Positions 1-7,439 are shown, numbered from the stretch's first letter. The stretch is 18,030 bases of DNA from JAHJCL01 sp964504075 (GCA_964504075.1 CAZDCT010000010.1:1-18030), one strand, 5' to 3'. Numbers and translations: made by a program. The notes: generated by a model from the letters alone, not told the origin.

Positions 1-1
1 G

Positions 2-76
2 CGGGCCCGACCGGATTTGAACCGGCGATCTTCTCCGTGACAGGGAGACGTGTTGACCGAACTACACTACGAGCCC
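2..76 (-). tRNA. tRNA-Asp (anticodon GTC)
   Basis: Reads GAY aspartate codons. On the minus strand a full cloverleaf folds: acceptor GGGCTCG/CGGGCCC with one T-G wobble, D-stem GTGT/ACAC, anticodon stem TCTCC/GGAGA around loop CTGTCAC, and T-arm GCCGG-TTCAAAT-CCGGT. The D-loop keeps its GG pair. The discriminator is G73, the usual identity base for aspartate. Only one base follows it before the window edge (a C), so whether CCA is encoded cannot be seen. It is the last gene of a three-tRNA cluster, 8 bases after tRNA-Met. Confidence 0.95.
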
Positions 77-84
77 ATAGCTAG

Positions 85-156
85 TAGCGGTGAAGGGAAT
101 TGAACCCCCGACCCATGGCTTATGATGCCACTGCTCTACCACTGAGCTACACCGCC
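85..156 (-). tRNA. tRNA-Met (anticodon CAT), elongator type
   Basis: A 72-base cloverleaf: acceptor GGCGGTG/CACCGCT with a G1-T72 wobble, D-stem GCTC/GAGC with loop AGTGGTA, anticodon stem GTGGC/GCCAT around ATCATAA, T-arm GGGGG-TTCAATT-CCCTT. Discriminator A. The paired 1-72 position, C11-G24 and lack of G-C-rich anticodon stem argue against an initiator. The body closely resembles what is known of elongator tRNA-Met in other bacteria, including the G1-T72 pair. A CAT tRNA could also be the lysidine-modified tRNA-Ile2, which I consider less likely. The gene is followed by CTA, so CCA is not encoded and must be added after transcription. Confidence 0.9.
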
Positions 157-172
157 CCGCCCAAAAAATATG

Positions 173-243
173 TTGCGGCGCCTGGAATTGCACCAGGGCC
201 TCCAGGTTATGAGCCTGGCAAGGTACTACTCCTCCACGCCGCT
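173..243 (-). tRNA. Initiator tRNA-fMet (anticodon CAT), atypical
   Basis: Starts translation. A 71-base cloverleaf: AGCGGCG/CGCCGCA with an unpaired A1-A72, D-stem GAGG/CCTT, anticodon stem CCAGG/CCTGG around CTCATAA, T-arm CCTGG-TGCAATT-CCAGG, discriminator A73. Two initiator hallmarks are present: no Watson-Crick pair at 1-72 (needed for formylation) and A11-T24 in the D-stem. Odd points: position 29-41 is A-T rather than the first of three G-C pairs; the D-loop is AGTAGTA (A at 18) and the T-loop is TGCAATT (G at 55), so the usual G18-U55 contact is absent on both sides. CCA is not encoded. It is first in the tRNA cluster, 11 bases after a strong -10 box. Symmetry of the changes argues against a decayed gene. 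Confidence 0.88.
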
Positions 244-254
244 TTGCATTTAAT

Positions 255-283
255 ATTGTATTTAATTTTTCGATAGAAGTCAA
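255..283 (-). promoter_or_regulatory. Sigma-70-type promoter of the tRNA cluster
   Basis: Read on the minus strand: TTGACT, a 17-base spacer, then TACAAT. The -10 box ends 11 bases before the first base of the initiator tRNA, giving a short 5' leader. It is one of the best promoter matches in the window and lies just after the stop codon of the preceding membrane-protein gene, so the tRNAs need not depend on read-through. Confidence 0.75.
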
Positions 284-299
284 CGTTAGTGAGCGAAAA

Positions 300-815
300 T
301 TAAAATATCCCTAATTCTTGAAGAGCTTTTTTATAAATATTCAAAGCTTTTTCTGCTTGGTCTAAAGTCAATTTATAATTAGGGTCATGAACAATATTGT
401 TCTTGATTTTATGGGCTTTCCAAACATCTTCAATATTGGAAATGGTTTCTACTTTAATTTGTTCTAATCTTTGGCCTAAACTAGTACCCTGATAACCCAT
501 TTTCTCTAAACTATTATCAAGCATTTTATCTGCTTGAATAAAGGCTAATTTATATTCATTTTCCTGGCCTTTTTTTAATCTTTCAGCAATTTTATACCAT
601 TTACTAGCAGTTTTTTTAATCCAATATGGTTTATAAGTTAAAATTTCCATAAAATCCTGCCAAAATATCTTTTTAAACCAGCTGGTAAAAAAGAAAAACC
701 AAATAGCTCCACCCAAAAAAACTACCCCAAAAAATATAAATATAATCCTGATTGGCAAGAGTTTTTCTTGAAGAGATGGCGAGACTAAATATGAAATAAC
801 ATCAGAAATACTCAT
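300..815 (-). CDS. Membrane-anchored protein with HEPN-like C-terminal helix
   Basis: I do not recognise a named family. The 171-residue product has one strong hydrophobic segment (about residues 22-45, rich in I, F, V and W), then a charged, mostly helical part, so it is probably a single-pass inner-membrane protein with a cytoplasmic tail. Residues 138-144 read KNNIVHD followed by a long helix with repeated A/L/K spacing. This resembles the last helix of HEPN domains, whose motif is R-x4-6-H, but the arginine is not there. Nuclease activity is therefore doubtful. It begins 11 bases after gatA, in the same direction, and is likely co-transcribed with gatC-gatA. No terminator is visible after it. 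Confidence 0.7.
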   Translation of the reverse strand: MSISDVISYLVSPSLQEKLLPIRIIFIFFGVVFLGGAIWFFFFTSWFKKIFWQDFMEILTYKPYWIKKTASKWYKIAERLKKGQENEYKLAFIQADKMLDNSLEKMGYQGTSLGQRLEQIKVETISNIEDVWKAHKIKNNIVHDPNYKLTLDQAEKALNIYKKALQELGIF

Positions 816-826
816 ACGATTAAAAA

Positions 827-2266
827 TTATTTATTTTCTTCAAAAATTTGAGCTACTTGAAATACTTTATCTTCTTCAAAATAATTTCCAATAACCTGAA
901 GTCCAACAGGTAGATTATTAATTTTACCACAAGGAATAGAAATACCTGGTAATCCAGCCAAATCTAATGGAGCAGTAAAAACATCGCAAAGATACATTGT
1001 CAAAGGATCAGAAACATTTTCTCCTATTTTAAAAGCTGGTGTTGGAGTAGTGGGAGCTAAAATTATATCAACCTTTTCAAAAGCTTTTTCAAAATCTTTT
1101 TTGATTAAAGTACGCACTTTTTGAGCTTTTAAATAATAGGCATCATAATAGCCTGATGACAGAGCATATGTTCCAATAATTATTCTTCTCCTTACCTCTT
1201 CACCAAAACCCTCTGCCCTACTCTTTAAATAAACATCCAATAAATCTTGTGACTTATGCTTTGTGCTTTTCATTGTTGAATATCCATATTTTATGCCATC
1301 ATATCTTGCCATATTAGCTGAAATCTCGCTGGGCACAATAATATAATAAGTTGCTATTGCGTATTCTGTATGAGGCAAACTTATTTCTTCAACCTTAGCT
1401 CCCATTTGTTCATACTTTTTAACGGCTTGTTTTACCAATCTCTCCACTTCAGGATCAATTCCCTCAATAAAATATTCTTTAGGAATACCAATCTTTAATT
1501 CATTAATTCTTGGCATTTCAGTTTTGGCATTTGATATTGGCTCAACACTAGTAGAGTCTAAAGGATCTTTTCCCTTAATGCTATCAAAGACAATTTTAGC
1601 ATCTTCAACCGTCTTAGTTATAGCCCCAACATGGTCTAAAGAACAGCACATTGCCATAAGCCCATAACGAGACACTGCCCCATATGTTGGTTTAATACCA
1701 ACTGTCCCGCAAAAAGAAGAGGGTTGACGAATAGAACCCCCTGTATCAGTGCCAAGCGCATAACAAGCCATATTATCAGCAACTGCTGCAGCTGATCCAG
1801 AGGAAGATCCACCAGGCACTCTTGTTAAATCATAAGGGTTTTTAGTGGGACCGAAAGCAGAACGTTCTCCCGAAGCACCCATGGCAAATTCATCCATATT
1901 AGTCTTTCCCAATATCACTGCTCCCTGGGCTTTAAGCTTCTTAATAACCGTAGCATCATAAGGAGCAATATAATTCTCTAATATTTTAGAACCAGCAGTA
2001 CATTTAAGATCTTTAACCATTAAAAGATCTTTAACAGCCACTGGGATTCCAGCAAGTAATGGAATCTCTTCTCCCTTAGCAATCATTTCATCCACTTTTT
2101 GAGCCTGAGATAGAGCCAGCTTTTCACTCACTGTTAAATAAGCAAAAATCTCTTTATTCCTGTTCTTTATTCTGTCTAAATAGGCTTTGCAAAGATCTAA
2201 AGCAGAAAATTCTTTTTTTAACAAACCTTTATGAGCCTGACTAATTGTTAATTCAGTTAGATCCAT
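827..2266 (-). CDS. gatA: Asp-tRNA(Asn)/Glu-tRNA(Gln) amidotransferase subunit A
   Basis: Glutaminase subunit of GatCAB, which converts Glu-tRNA(Gln) and Asp-tRNA(Asn) to the amide forms in organisms lacking GlnRS or AsnRS. It is an amidase-signature enzyme of 479 residues, the usual length. The Ser-cis-Ser-Lys triad is visible: K79 in PVAVKD, S154 in GGSSSGS and S178 in DTGGS, matching the numbering of well-studied GatA proteins. The ATG overlaps the last 14 bases of gatC, which indicates translational coupling. gatB, the tRNA-binding kinase subunit, is not in this window and must be elsewhere. Confidence 0.98.
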   Translation of the reverse strand: MDLTELTISQAHKGLLKKEFSALDLCKAYLDRIKNRNKEIFAYLTVSEKLALSQAQKVDEMIAKGEEIPLLAGIPVAVKDLLMVKDLKCTAGSKILENYIAPYDATVIKKLKAQGAVILGKTNMDEFAMGASGERSAFGPTKNPYDLTRVPGGSSSGSAAAVADNMACYALGTDTGGSIRQPSSFCGTVGIKPTYGAVSRYGLMAMCCSLDHVGAITKTVEDAKIVFDSIKGKDPLDSTSVEPISNAKTEMPRINELKIGIPKEYFIEGIDPEVERLVKQAVKKYEQMGAKVEEISLPHTEYAIATYYIIVPSEISANMARYDGIKYGYSTMKSTKHKSQDLLDVYLKSRAEGFGEEVRRRIIIGTYALSSGYYDAYYLKAQKVRTLIKKDFEKAFEKVDIILAPTTPTPAFKIGENVSDPLTMYLCDVFTAPLDLAGLPGISIPCGKINNLPVGLQVIGNYFEEDKVFQVAQIFEENK

Positions 2267-2555
2267 CTTTAAAAATTGATTTAACTTTTAAATAACCATC
2301 TTTAGTCTCTGGCGCTAAATATAATAATTTTGCGCTTTGCTCTTTGCGCTTTGCGTTTATTTCATCTTCTCTCATTACATTTTCAATTGGAACTGAATGA
2401 AAAGTGGGTTCTACTTGAGAAACATCTACTTCTTTTAATTTTTCAAAATATTCTAAAATCGAAGAAAGCTCTTTCTCCATTTTTTCCATTTCTTTCTCTG
2501 ACAAACCAAGCCTTGCAAGCTTAGCGATATGTTTTACCTCTTTTTTACTAATCAT
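2253..2555 (-). CDS. gatC: Asp-tRNA(Asn)/Glu-tRNA(Gln) amidotransferase subunit C
   Basis: Small belt-like subunit that stabilises the GatA-GatB complex. The 100-residue product has the family pattern: an N-terminal KHIAKLARLGLSEKE helix, then PTFH, ENVMRED, and a C-terminal APETKDGY segment. Its variable linker between MRED and the APE motif is encoded by a four-unit heptamer repeat (2329-2356). It overlaps gatA by 14 bases. The ATG at 2555 is the start that gives the usual family length; no Shine-Dalgarno sequence lies before it, and one arm of an inverted repeat ends 2 bases upstream. Confidence 0.96.
   Translation of the reverse strand: MISKKEVKHIAKLARLGLSEKEMEKMEKELSSILEYFEKLKEVDVSQVEPTFHSVPIENVMREDEINAKRKEQSAKLLYLAPETKDGYLKVKSIFKDGSN
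2329..2356. repeat. Heptamer tandem array inside gatC
   Basis: Four consecutive 7-base units on the plus strand: TTTGCGC, TTTGCTC, TTTGCGC, TTTGCGT. It encodes the linker around NAKRKEQSAK in GatC, a region variable in the family, so the array does not obviously break the protein. Comparable 7-base arrays lie in rseP (5529-5560) and mnmA (17793-17827). Confidence 0.85.
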
Positions 2556-2557
2556 GT

Positions 2558-2603
2558 ACAGAGTTTTACATTTATTATTTTATTTATATTATAGAAACTC
2601 TGT
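2558..2603. promoter_or_regulatory. Inverted repeat around a gatC -10 box
   Basis: A perfect 9-base inverted repeat, ACAGAGTTT at 2558-2566 and AAACTCTGT at 2595-2603, flanks an AT-rich 28-base loop. Within the loop the minus strand carries a perfect TATAAT (2593-2588), but no good -35 box is found at 16-18 bases. The inner arm ends two bases before the gatC ATG. It could be an operator, an RNA hairpin closing the upstream mreB transcript (without a U-run), or chance in AT-rich DNA. Confidence 0.4.
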
Positions 2604-2631
2604 CGAAAAGATCTTTAGCTCTTTAAGTAAT

Positions 2632-3699
2632 CTATCTAGGTGGTTCTAAATACTCTGTTTCCACCAGAACATCCCGCAATTCATCAAGTTCTTCCAAAAC
2701 CATACCCGCCCCTCTGACCACAGCAGTCATTGGGTCTTCAACCCTTTTAGTTGGAATTTTAGTTTCTCTTTGAATTAAAACATCTAATCCACGCAAAAGA
2801 GAACCCCCTCCAGCCAAATGAATACCAGAACCCATTATATCGGCTAATAATTCTGGTGGCGTTTCTTCAATAGCGCTTCTTATTTCAGAAATAATTTGTT
2901 TTACTGATTTTTCTAAAGCTCTTCTGATTTCTTCATCCGAAACTAAAATCTCTTCCGGAAGACCGGTGACCAGGTTTCTGCCCCGCATTGGCATTTCTTT
3001 TTTTTCTTTTAAAGGAAAAGCAGAACCAATTCCAATTTTAATTGTTTCAGCTGTACGCGGTCCGATTAATAATTTATATTCTTGTTCAGCAAATTGAATT
3101 ATATCTTGGTCTAATCTATCTCCAGCTACTCTTAAGCTTTTTGACAAAACCAACCCTCCCAAAGAAATAACAGCTACTTCAGTTGTACCTCCGCCAATAT
3201 CAACTATAAAAATTCCTCCTGCTTCCTGAACCGGAAGTCGAGCCCCAATTGCCGAAGCCATTGGCTCTTCAATCAAGAAAACTTCTCTAGCTCCAGCATT
3301 TTTAGTCGCATCAGAAACTGCTTTTTTCTCTACTTCGGTTACACCAGATGGAATTCCAACAATTACCCTTGGTCTTGGATTTAAAATAAATTGTTTTGTT
3401 CGAGCCCTTTCAATAAAATAACGAAGCATTTGTTCTGTAACATCAAAATCAGAAATTACGCCAGAGATTAAGGGTCTGGTGGCTACAATATGAGATGGAG
3501 TTTTACCAACCATTTTTTTAGCTTCTTCTCCAATTGCTAAAATCTGACCTGTTTTTTGATTAACTGCTACTACTGAAGGTTCTTGCATTACAATCCCCCT
3601 GCCTCGAACATAAACCAAAGAATTGGTTGTTCCCAAATCAATCGCAATATCATGAAAAAACAAATTTCTAACTTTTTCTAAAACTTCATTAAACATCAT
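2632..3699 (-). CDS. mreB: Rod-shape actin homologue MreB, copy 1
   Basis: Bacterial actin that forms membrane-bound filaments and guides lateral cell-wall synthesis. The 355-residue protein has phosphate-1 motif DLGTTNS (21-27), the EEPMASAIGA segment, phosphate-2 motif DIGGGTTEV (167-175) and adenosine motif AGGGSLLRGL (about 296-305). The first 16 residues (FNEVLEKVRNLFF within them) could form the amphipathic membrane-binding helix seen in other MreBs. The C-terminus is extended and acidic. It starts 2 bases after proS and is last in a six-gene unit whose first gene is a second mreB. No mreC, mreD or rodA is nearby. Confidence 0.96.
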   Translation of the reverse strand: MMFNEVLEKVRNLFFHDIAIDLGTTNSLVYVRGRGIVMQEPSVVAVNQKTGQILAIGEEAKKMVGKTPSHIVATRPLISGVISDFDVTEQMLRYFIERARTKQFILNPRPRVIVGIPSGVTEVEKKAVSDATKNAGAREVFLIEEPMASAIGARLPVQEAGGIFIVDIGGGTTEVAVISLGGLVLSKSLRVAGDRLDQDIIQFAEQEYKLLIGPRTAETIKIGIGSAFPLKEKKEMPMRGRNLVTGLPEEILVSDEEIRRALEKSVKQIISEIRSAIEETPPELLADIMGSGIHLAGGGSLLRGLDVLIQRETKIPTKRVEDPMTAVVRGAGMVLEELDELRDVLVETEYLEPPR

Positions 3700-3701
3700 A
3701 A

Positions 3702-4940
3702 TTAAAACTTAAGATTTTTTACTTTAGAAAGACAAATTAAGCTTACTTTTTTCTTATCTCTTTTTTTAACTTCTACACAATTTTTACTTAAACTTCTTTC
3801 TGAAACTACTATTCTCCAAGGAATTCCAATTAAATCAGTATCAATAAGTTTTTGACCAGCTGTTTTTTCTTCTCTATCATCATACAATACTTTAATATTG
3901 CTTTTTTGTAAATCTTTATATATCTTTTCCGAAACCTTTTTAACTTGATTACTGTTCTCTAGGACAACAAGATGAACATCAAAAGGAGCTACGCTTTTGG
4001 GCCAAACAATTCCCTCTTGATCATGATTAACCTCAACTATGACTGAAAGCAGCCTTGGAAGACCGATTCCATAGCAACCCATAATTATTGGATGAGAAGA
4101 ACCTGATTTATCTGTAAAATTGGCTCCCATGGCTTCACTGTATTTTGTTCCTAAAGCAAAAATATGACCAACCTCAATTACTTTTTGGATTTTTAAAATT
4201 GATCCGCACTTAGGACATTTCTTAATTTTTCCTGCTTTTTCAATGTTAGAACCAAAGTTACATTTGGAACAAATGACAATTTTATCTTCTCCATCCTTAG
4301 AAACAACCATAAATTCGTGGGAAGACTTGCCTCCAATAGTTCCTGGATCAGCCTCAACACAAATTGATTTTAAACCACACCTTTTAAATATTCTAAAATA
4401 TGCTTTTTTAACTTTTTCATAAAATCTTTTAAGGTCTTTTTCTGAGGAATGAAAACTATAAAGATCTTTCATAATAAATTCTCTGGTTCTTAAAAGCCCA
4501 CCAGTGGGTCTCATTTCATTACGAAATTTGTTTTGGATTTGAAAAACAGAAAAAGGCAAATCTTTATAAGATTTCACTCTCTTTCTTATTAAATCAGTAA
4601 TTATTTCCTCATGAGTAGGACCCAAACCAAACATTTTTTTATGACGATCTTTTACCTTAAACAAAGGAGGGTCAATCTCAGTCCACCTCTTGGTCTCAAC
4701 CCATAATCTTTGAGGTATTAAAGAACACATGAATATTTCTTCCGCTCCCAATCCTTGCATTTCTTCCCTGATAATACTTTCAATTTTCTTATAAACCTTC
4801 CAACCTAAGGGCAAAAAATTATAAATGCCAGAAGAAACCTGAGAAATAAAATCAGCTTTTATTAAAAATTTATGAGAAATGGATTGAATATCTTTGGCTA
4901 CTTGTTTTTTAGTTCTAGAAAAAAGTTTAGATTGTTTCAT
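3702..4940 (-). CDS. proS: Prolyl-tRNA synthetase, short form without editing domain
   Basis: Charges tRNA-Pro; class II synthetase. At 412 residues it is far shorter than the roughly 570 of standard bacterial ProRS. Motif 1 lies near residues 38-69, the GPTHEE loop at 108-112, motif 2 (FRNEMRP..) at 139-160, motif 3 (MGCYGIGLPR) at 287-296, and the anticodon-binding domain follows. The INS editing domain, normally between SNIE(K/L)A and EVGHIF, is replaced by about 20 residues with CSKC (224-227) and CPKC (242-245), which looks like a zinc ribbon. Mischarged Ala-tRNA(Pro) would have to be cleared by a free-standing protein, none of which is in the window. Gaps to rseP and mreB are 2 bases each, indicating an operon. 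Confidence 0.97.
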   Translation of the reverse strand: MKQSKLFSRTKKQVAKDIQSISHKFLIKADFISQVSSGIYNFLPLGWKVYKKIESIIREEMQGLGAEEIFMCSLIPQRLWVETKRWTEIDPPLFKVKDRHKKMFGLGPTHEEIITDLIRKRVKSYKDLPFSVFQIQNKFRNEMRPTGGLLRTREFIMKDLYSFHSSEKDLKRFYEKVKKAYFRIFKRCGLKSICVEADPGTIGGKSSHEFMVVSKDGEDKIVICSKCNFGSNIEKAGKIKKCPKCGSILKIQKVIEVGHIFALGTKYSEAMGANFTDKSGSSHPIIMGCYGIGLPRLLSVIVEVNHDQEGIVWPKSVAPFDVHLVVLENSNQVKKVSEKIYKDLQKSNIKVLYDDREEKTAGQKLIDTDLIGIPWRIVVSERSLSKNCVEVKKRDKKKVSLICLSKVKNLKF

Positions 4941-4942
4941 AA

Positions 4943-6019
4943 TTAAAAAATCCTGATTATATCTTTAACGGTTACAAAAAACATTATAATTATTAATAAA
5001 ATAAAGAAAAAAGCATTAATTCCCCCCTCTGTTTTAACGTTGATTGGAGAACCCTTAATTTTTTCAATACCTAAAAATAATAATTTTCCTCCATCTACAG
5101 CTGGAATTGGTAAAAGATTAAAAACCGCCAAATGAATAGCAATAATAGCTACAAACTGAAGATAATAAATAGGCCCGGTTTGAATTGCTTGATTCATTAA
5201 AGAACCAACTCCTACTGGACCGACTAATTCTACCCCAAGTGGTAATCCTTTTCCCTGAAATAAGTTTCCGAAAATACGACCTAAACTATGCACAATTTGA
5301 TAAGTTAAATCAATGCAAGCTTTAGTCCCTTTTAAGGGAGCTAAATAAAATGGATATGCCTTGGTAACTGTTCTGACCAAAGCAATGCCCATTGCCCCCT
5401 CTCCTTCTGGAGCCTCAGCTCTAGGAATAATATCAACCTTAAAGCTTTCTTTTCCCCTTTCAATTGTTAAATTAACCTTCTCTCCACCATATTGTTCGGT
5501 CAACTCCTGAATCTGTTTAATTTTTGTAATTGAAAATTGCAAATTGAAAATTGAAAATTCTTTTATGGTATCCCCCATCTTTATTCCAGCATCTTCGGCC
5601 GGAGAACCATTAGCCACAGAAACAACCTGAATCCGAGCATCTTCAGCTTCAACTGTGTCTGAAATAACTGTTGGCGCTCCTGTTGCGAAAATAATGCTTA
5701 ACAAAATAATTCCCACAATCCAGAAAGACAACACTCCGCCTAAAGTAATTAATGCTCTTTGTTCAATGGGTTTTCCCTGAAAACTATTTGAATCTTCTAA
5801 ACTCTCTTTTTCTCCATAAATCTTAACAAAAGCCCCAAAAGGCAAAAGATTTAATGAATAAAGGGTTTGTCCCATCTTTTTCCCAAAAATCCGAGGAGGA
5901 TAACCTATGCCAAATTCCTCAACCGGAACACCAAATTTCTTGGCAATGATAAAATGGCCAAACTCATGAATTATGGCTAAAGCAATTAAGGTAAAAAATA
6001 CAATTAGAATAGAAATCAT
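4943..6019 (-). CDS. rseP: Site-2 membrane zinc metalloprotease (RseP/RasP family)
   Basis: Intramembrane protease that cuts anti-sigma factors or remnant signal peptides in the inner membrane. Of 358 residues: HEFGH at 18-22 in the first membrane helix gives the zinc histidines and catalytic glutamate; a second helix is near 92-112; a single PDZ domain spans about 128-200; a third helix contains NLLPIPAVDGG, with the zinc-binding aspartate at 309; a last helix is near 335-352. E. coli RseP has two PDZ domains; one is common elsewhere. The PDZ loop near residues 155-166 is encoded by a heptamer array. The start overlaps the frr stop as ATGA. The substrate cannot be told from the sequence. Confidence 0.95.
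   Translation of the reverse strand: MISILIVFFTLIALAIIHEFGHFIIAKKFGVPVEEFGIGYPPRIFGKKMGQTLYSLNLLPFGAFVKIYGEKESLEDSNSFQGKPIEQRALITLGGVLSFWIVGIILLSIIFATGAPTVISDTVEAEDARIQVVSVANGSPAEDAGIKMGDTIKEFSIFNLQFSITKIKQIQELTEQYGGEKVNLTIERGKESFKVDIIPRAEAPEGEGAMGIALVRTVTKAYPFYLAPLKGTKACIDLTYQIVHSLGRIFGNLFQGKGLPLGVELVGPVGVGSLMNQAIQTGPIYYLQFVAIIAIHLAVFNLLPIPAVDGGKLLFLGIEKIKGSPINVKTEGGINAFFFILLIIIMFFVTVKDIIRIF
5529..5560. repeat. Heptamer tandem array inside rseP
   Basis: Plus-strand units ATTGAAA, ATTGCAA, ATTGAAA, ATTGAAA and a partial ATTC. It encodes FSIFNLQFSI, in a loop of the PDZ domain where the family normally has a short turn, so this protein is a few residues longer there. Period and copy number match those of the arrays in gatC and mnmA, though the unit differs. 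Confidence 0.85.
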
Positions 6020-6570
6020 GTTGATACTTCTTTCTTTTTATTCTCAGTTAGTTTCTCAATTTTTTCATTATAGTCATCAATTAATTCCTGCAACCTATCT
6101 TTAGCTCGAAACTTGTCATCCTCTCTAATCTTTCCTTCTTGGGTTAATTTCTGAACCTCTTCCCAGGCCTCACCTCTCCACTTTCTTATTGTTTGCCTTG
6201 CCTCTTCTTTTTTCTGAGAAATTAATCTTAATAAACTTTCTCTGTATTCACCACTTAATGGAGGTAGGGAAATCCGAATTAATTCACCATCTACAATAGG
6301 ATTTATGCCAGAAGATGATATAGTGATAGCTTTTTCAATATATTCAATATAAGATTTATCCCAGGGTTGAATCACAATTTCTCTGGACTTAGGAATTGAA
6401 ATAGCAGCTAATTGTTTTAATGTAAATTTCTGATTAAAACACTCTACTTCAATATCTTCTACCAAAGAGACAGAAGCTCGATTAGCTCTAATTTTAGCTA
6501 ATTCCTTTTCTAAAAAATCAAGGGTCTTGTCAAGCTCGGGTTTAATTTTATCAATAATTTCTTGATACAT
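6016..6570 (-). CDS. frr: Ribosome recycling factor
   Basis: With EF-G, splits the post-termination ribosome. It is 184 residues, the normal family length. The N-terminal helix has KIRANRAS, domain II has KQLAAISIPKSREIVIQPWD, and the long C-terminal helices contain RKWRGEAWEEVQKL and a conserved acidic/basic coiled end. It lies between holB (2-base gap) and rseP (4-base ATGA overlap), a position that links it to the six-gene unit started by mreB copy 2. In many bacteria frr follows pyrH; that pairing is absent here. Confidence 0.97.
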   Translation of the reverse strand: MYQEIIDKIKPELDKTLDFLEKELAKIRANRASVSLVEDIEVECFNQKFTLKQLAAISIPKSREIVIQPWDKSYIEYIEKAITISSSGINPIVDGELIRISLPPLSGEYRESLLRLISQKKEEARQTIRKWRGEAWEEVQKLTQEGKIREDDKFRAKDRLQELIDDYNEKIEKLTENKKKEVST

Positions 6571-6572
6571 AT

Positions 6573-7439
6573 TTAAACATTAATCAATAGTGTCTCTAAT
6601 GCTAACTTAGTATTAATATTGGTGCTTGAAATTAAGAAATTTATTTTTTGTAAAAGATTAAGATTGCTTTTTGTTTTATTAATATATTCTAAATTATTTC
6701 CTGATTTAATTTGTTCTATTAAATAGTTTCTTAAAAAATTAAGCCAAATCTCCAGGGTCTCTTTTAAATTATCTTGTTGAGACAATTCTTTTGCCAATTG
6801 AAATCGTTGAACTAAAGAGGAGGTTAGAATTGTTTTAAATCCTTTTACAATCTTTCTTTGTTTTTCCAGTTTTTCTGGATTCAGAACAAATTCAATAGCC
6901 TGTCCTGGTCTTCCTCGGCTAAACTCAGCAATTTCTTCAATCTCCTTCTGGGAAAATTCTTGTTTCTTTAAATATTTTTTAATTTTATCTTTTTCGATTG
7001 GATAAAACTTTATCACCTCACACCTTGAGCGAATAGTGGGAAATAAAAGCTCGGGTTTTTCAGTAATTAAAATTATGACTGAATCCCCTTTTGGCTCTTC
7101 CAGGGTTTTTAATAAAGCGTGCTGAGCATCAATTCCCATTAAATGAGCTTTATCTATAATAGCTATCTTAGGAGATATAAAAGAAGATTTTAAAGAAAGG
7201 TTCCAGATTAAATCTCTTATCTGAGAGATTTGAATGGTTTTGTCTTTGGGTTCAATTAAAATAAAACCAGGGTTTTGTTTTTTAAAGGGCTGACCAGTAA
7301 TCAAACAAGCCCACTCAAAAGCAATTGTTTTTTTACCTAATTTATCTTGGCCAGAAAACAAATAAGCATGAGACAATTTATTCAATTTCGCACTTTGCCT
7401 CAGAAATTCTATTTGTTTTTCATGACCAATTATCTTCAT
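6573..7439 (-). CDS. holB: DNA polymerase III delta-prime subunit
   Basis: Clamp-loader AAA+ subunit that helps load the beta sliding clamp. Of 288 residues, the N-terminal ATPase fold has a P-loop-like GQDKLGKKT (30-38), IIDKAHLM (94-101) at the Walker B position, LLKTLEEP, and the SRC arginine-finger motif (138-140). The C-terminal collar domain is poorly conserved. The four-cysteine zinc module usual in DnaX and delta-prime proteins after the P-loop is missing; the segment ITGQPFKKQNP passes straight on. The ATG overlaps the mreB stop by one base (TAATG), indicating translational coupling. Confidence 0.88.
   Translation of the reverse strand: MKIIGHEKQIEFLRQSAKLNKLSHAYLFSGQDKLGKKTIAFEWACLITGQPFKKQNPGFILIEPKDKTIQISQIRDLIWNLSLKSSFISPKIAIIDKAHLMGIDAQHALLKTLEEPKGDSVIILITEKPELLFPTIRSRCEVIKFYPIEKDKIKKYLKKQEFSQKEIEEIAEFSRGRPGQAIEFVLNPEKLEKQRKIVKGFKTILTSSLVQRFQLAKELSQQDNLKETLEIWLNFLRNYLIEQIKSGNNLEYINKTKSNLNLLQKINFLISSTNINTKLALETLLINV

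Noticed and set aside
62..283. Open frame of 73 codons on the minus strand
   Set aside because: It runs through all of the tRNA-Met and tRNA-fMet genes and has no protein-like composition.
2330..2524. Plus-strand open frame opposite gatC
   Set aside because: Antisense shadow; its first part is simply the heptamer array read on the other strand.
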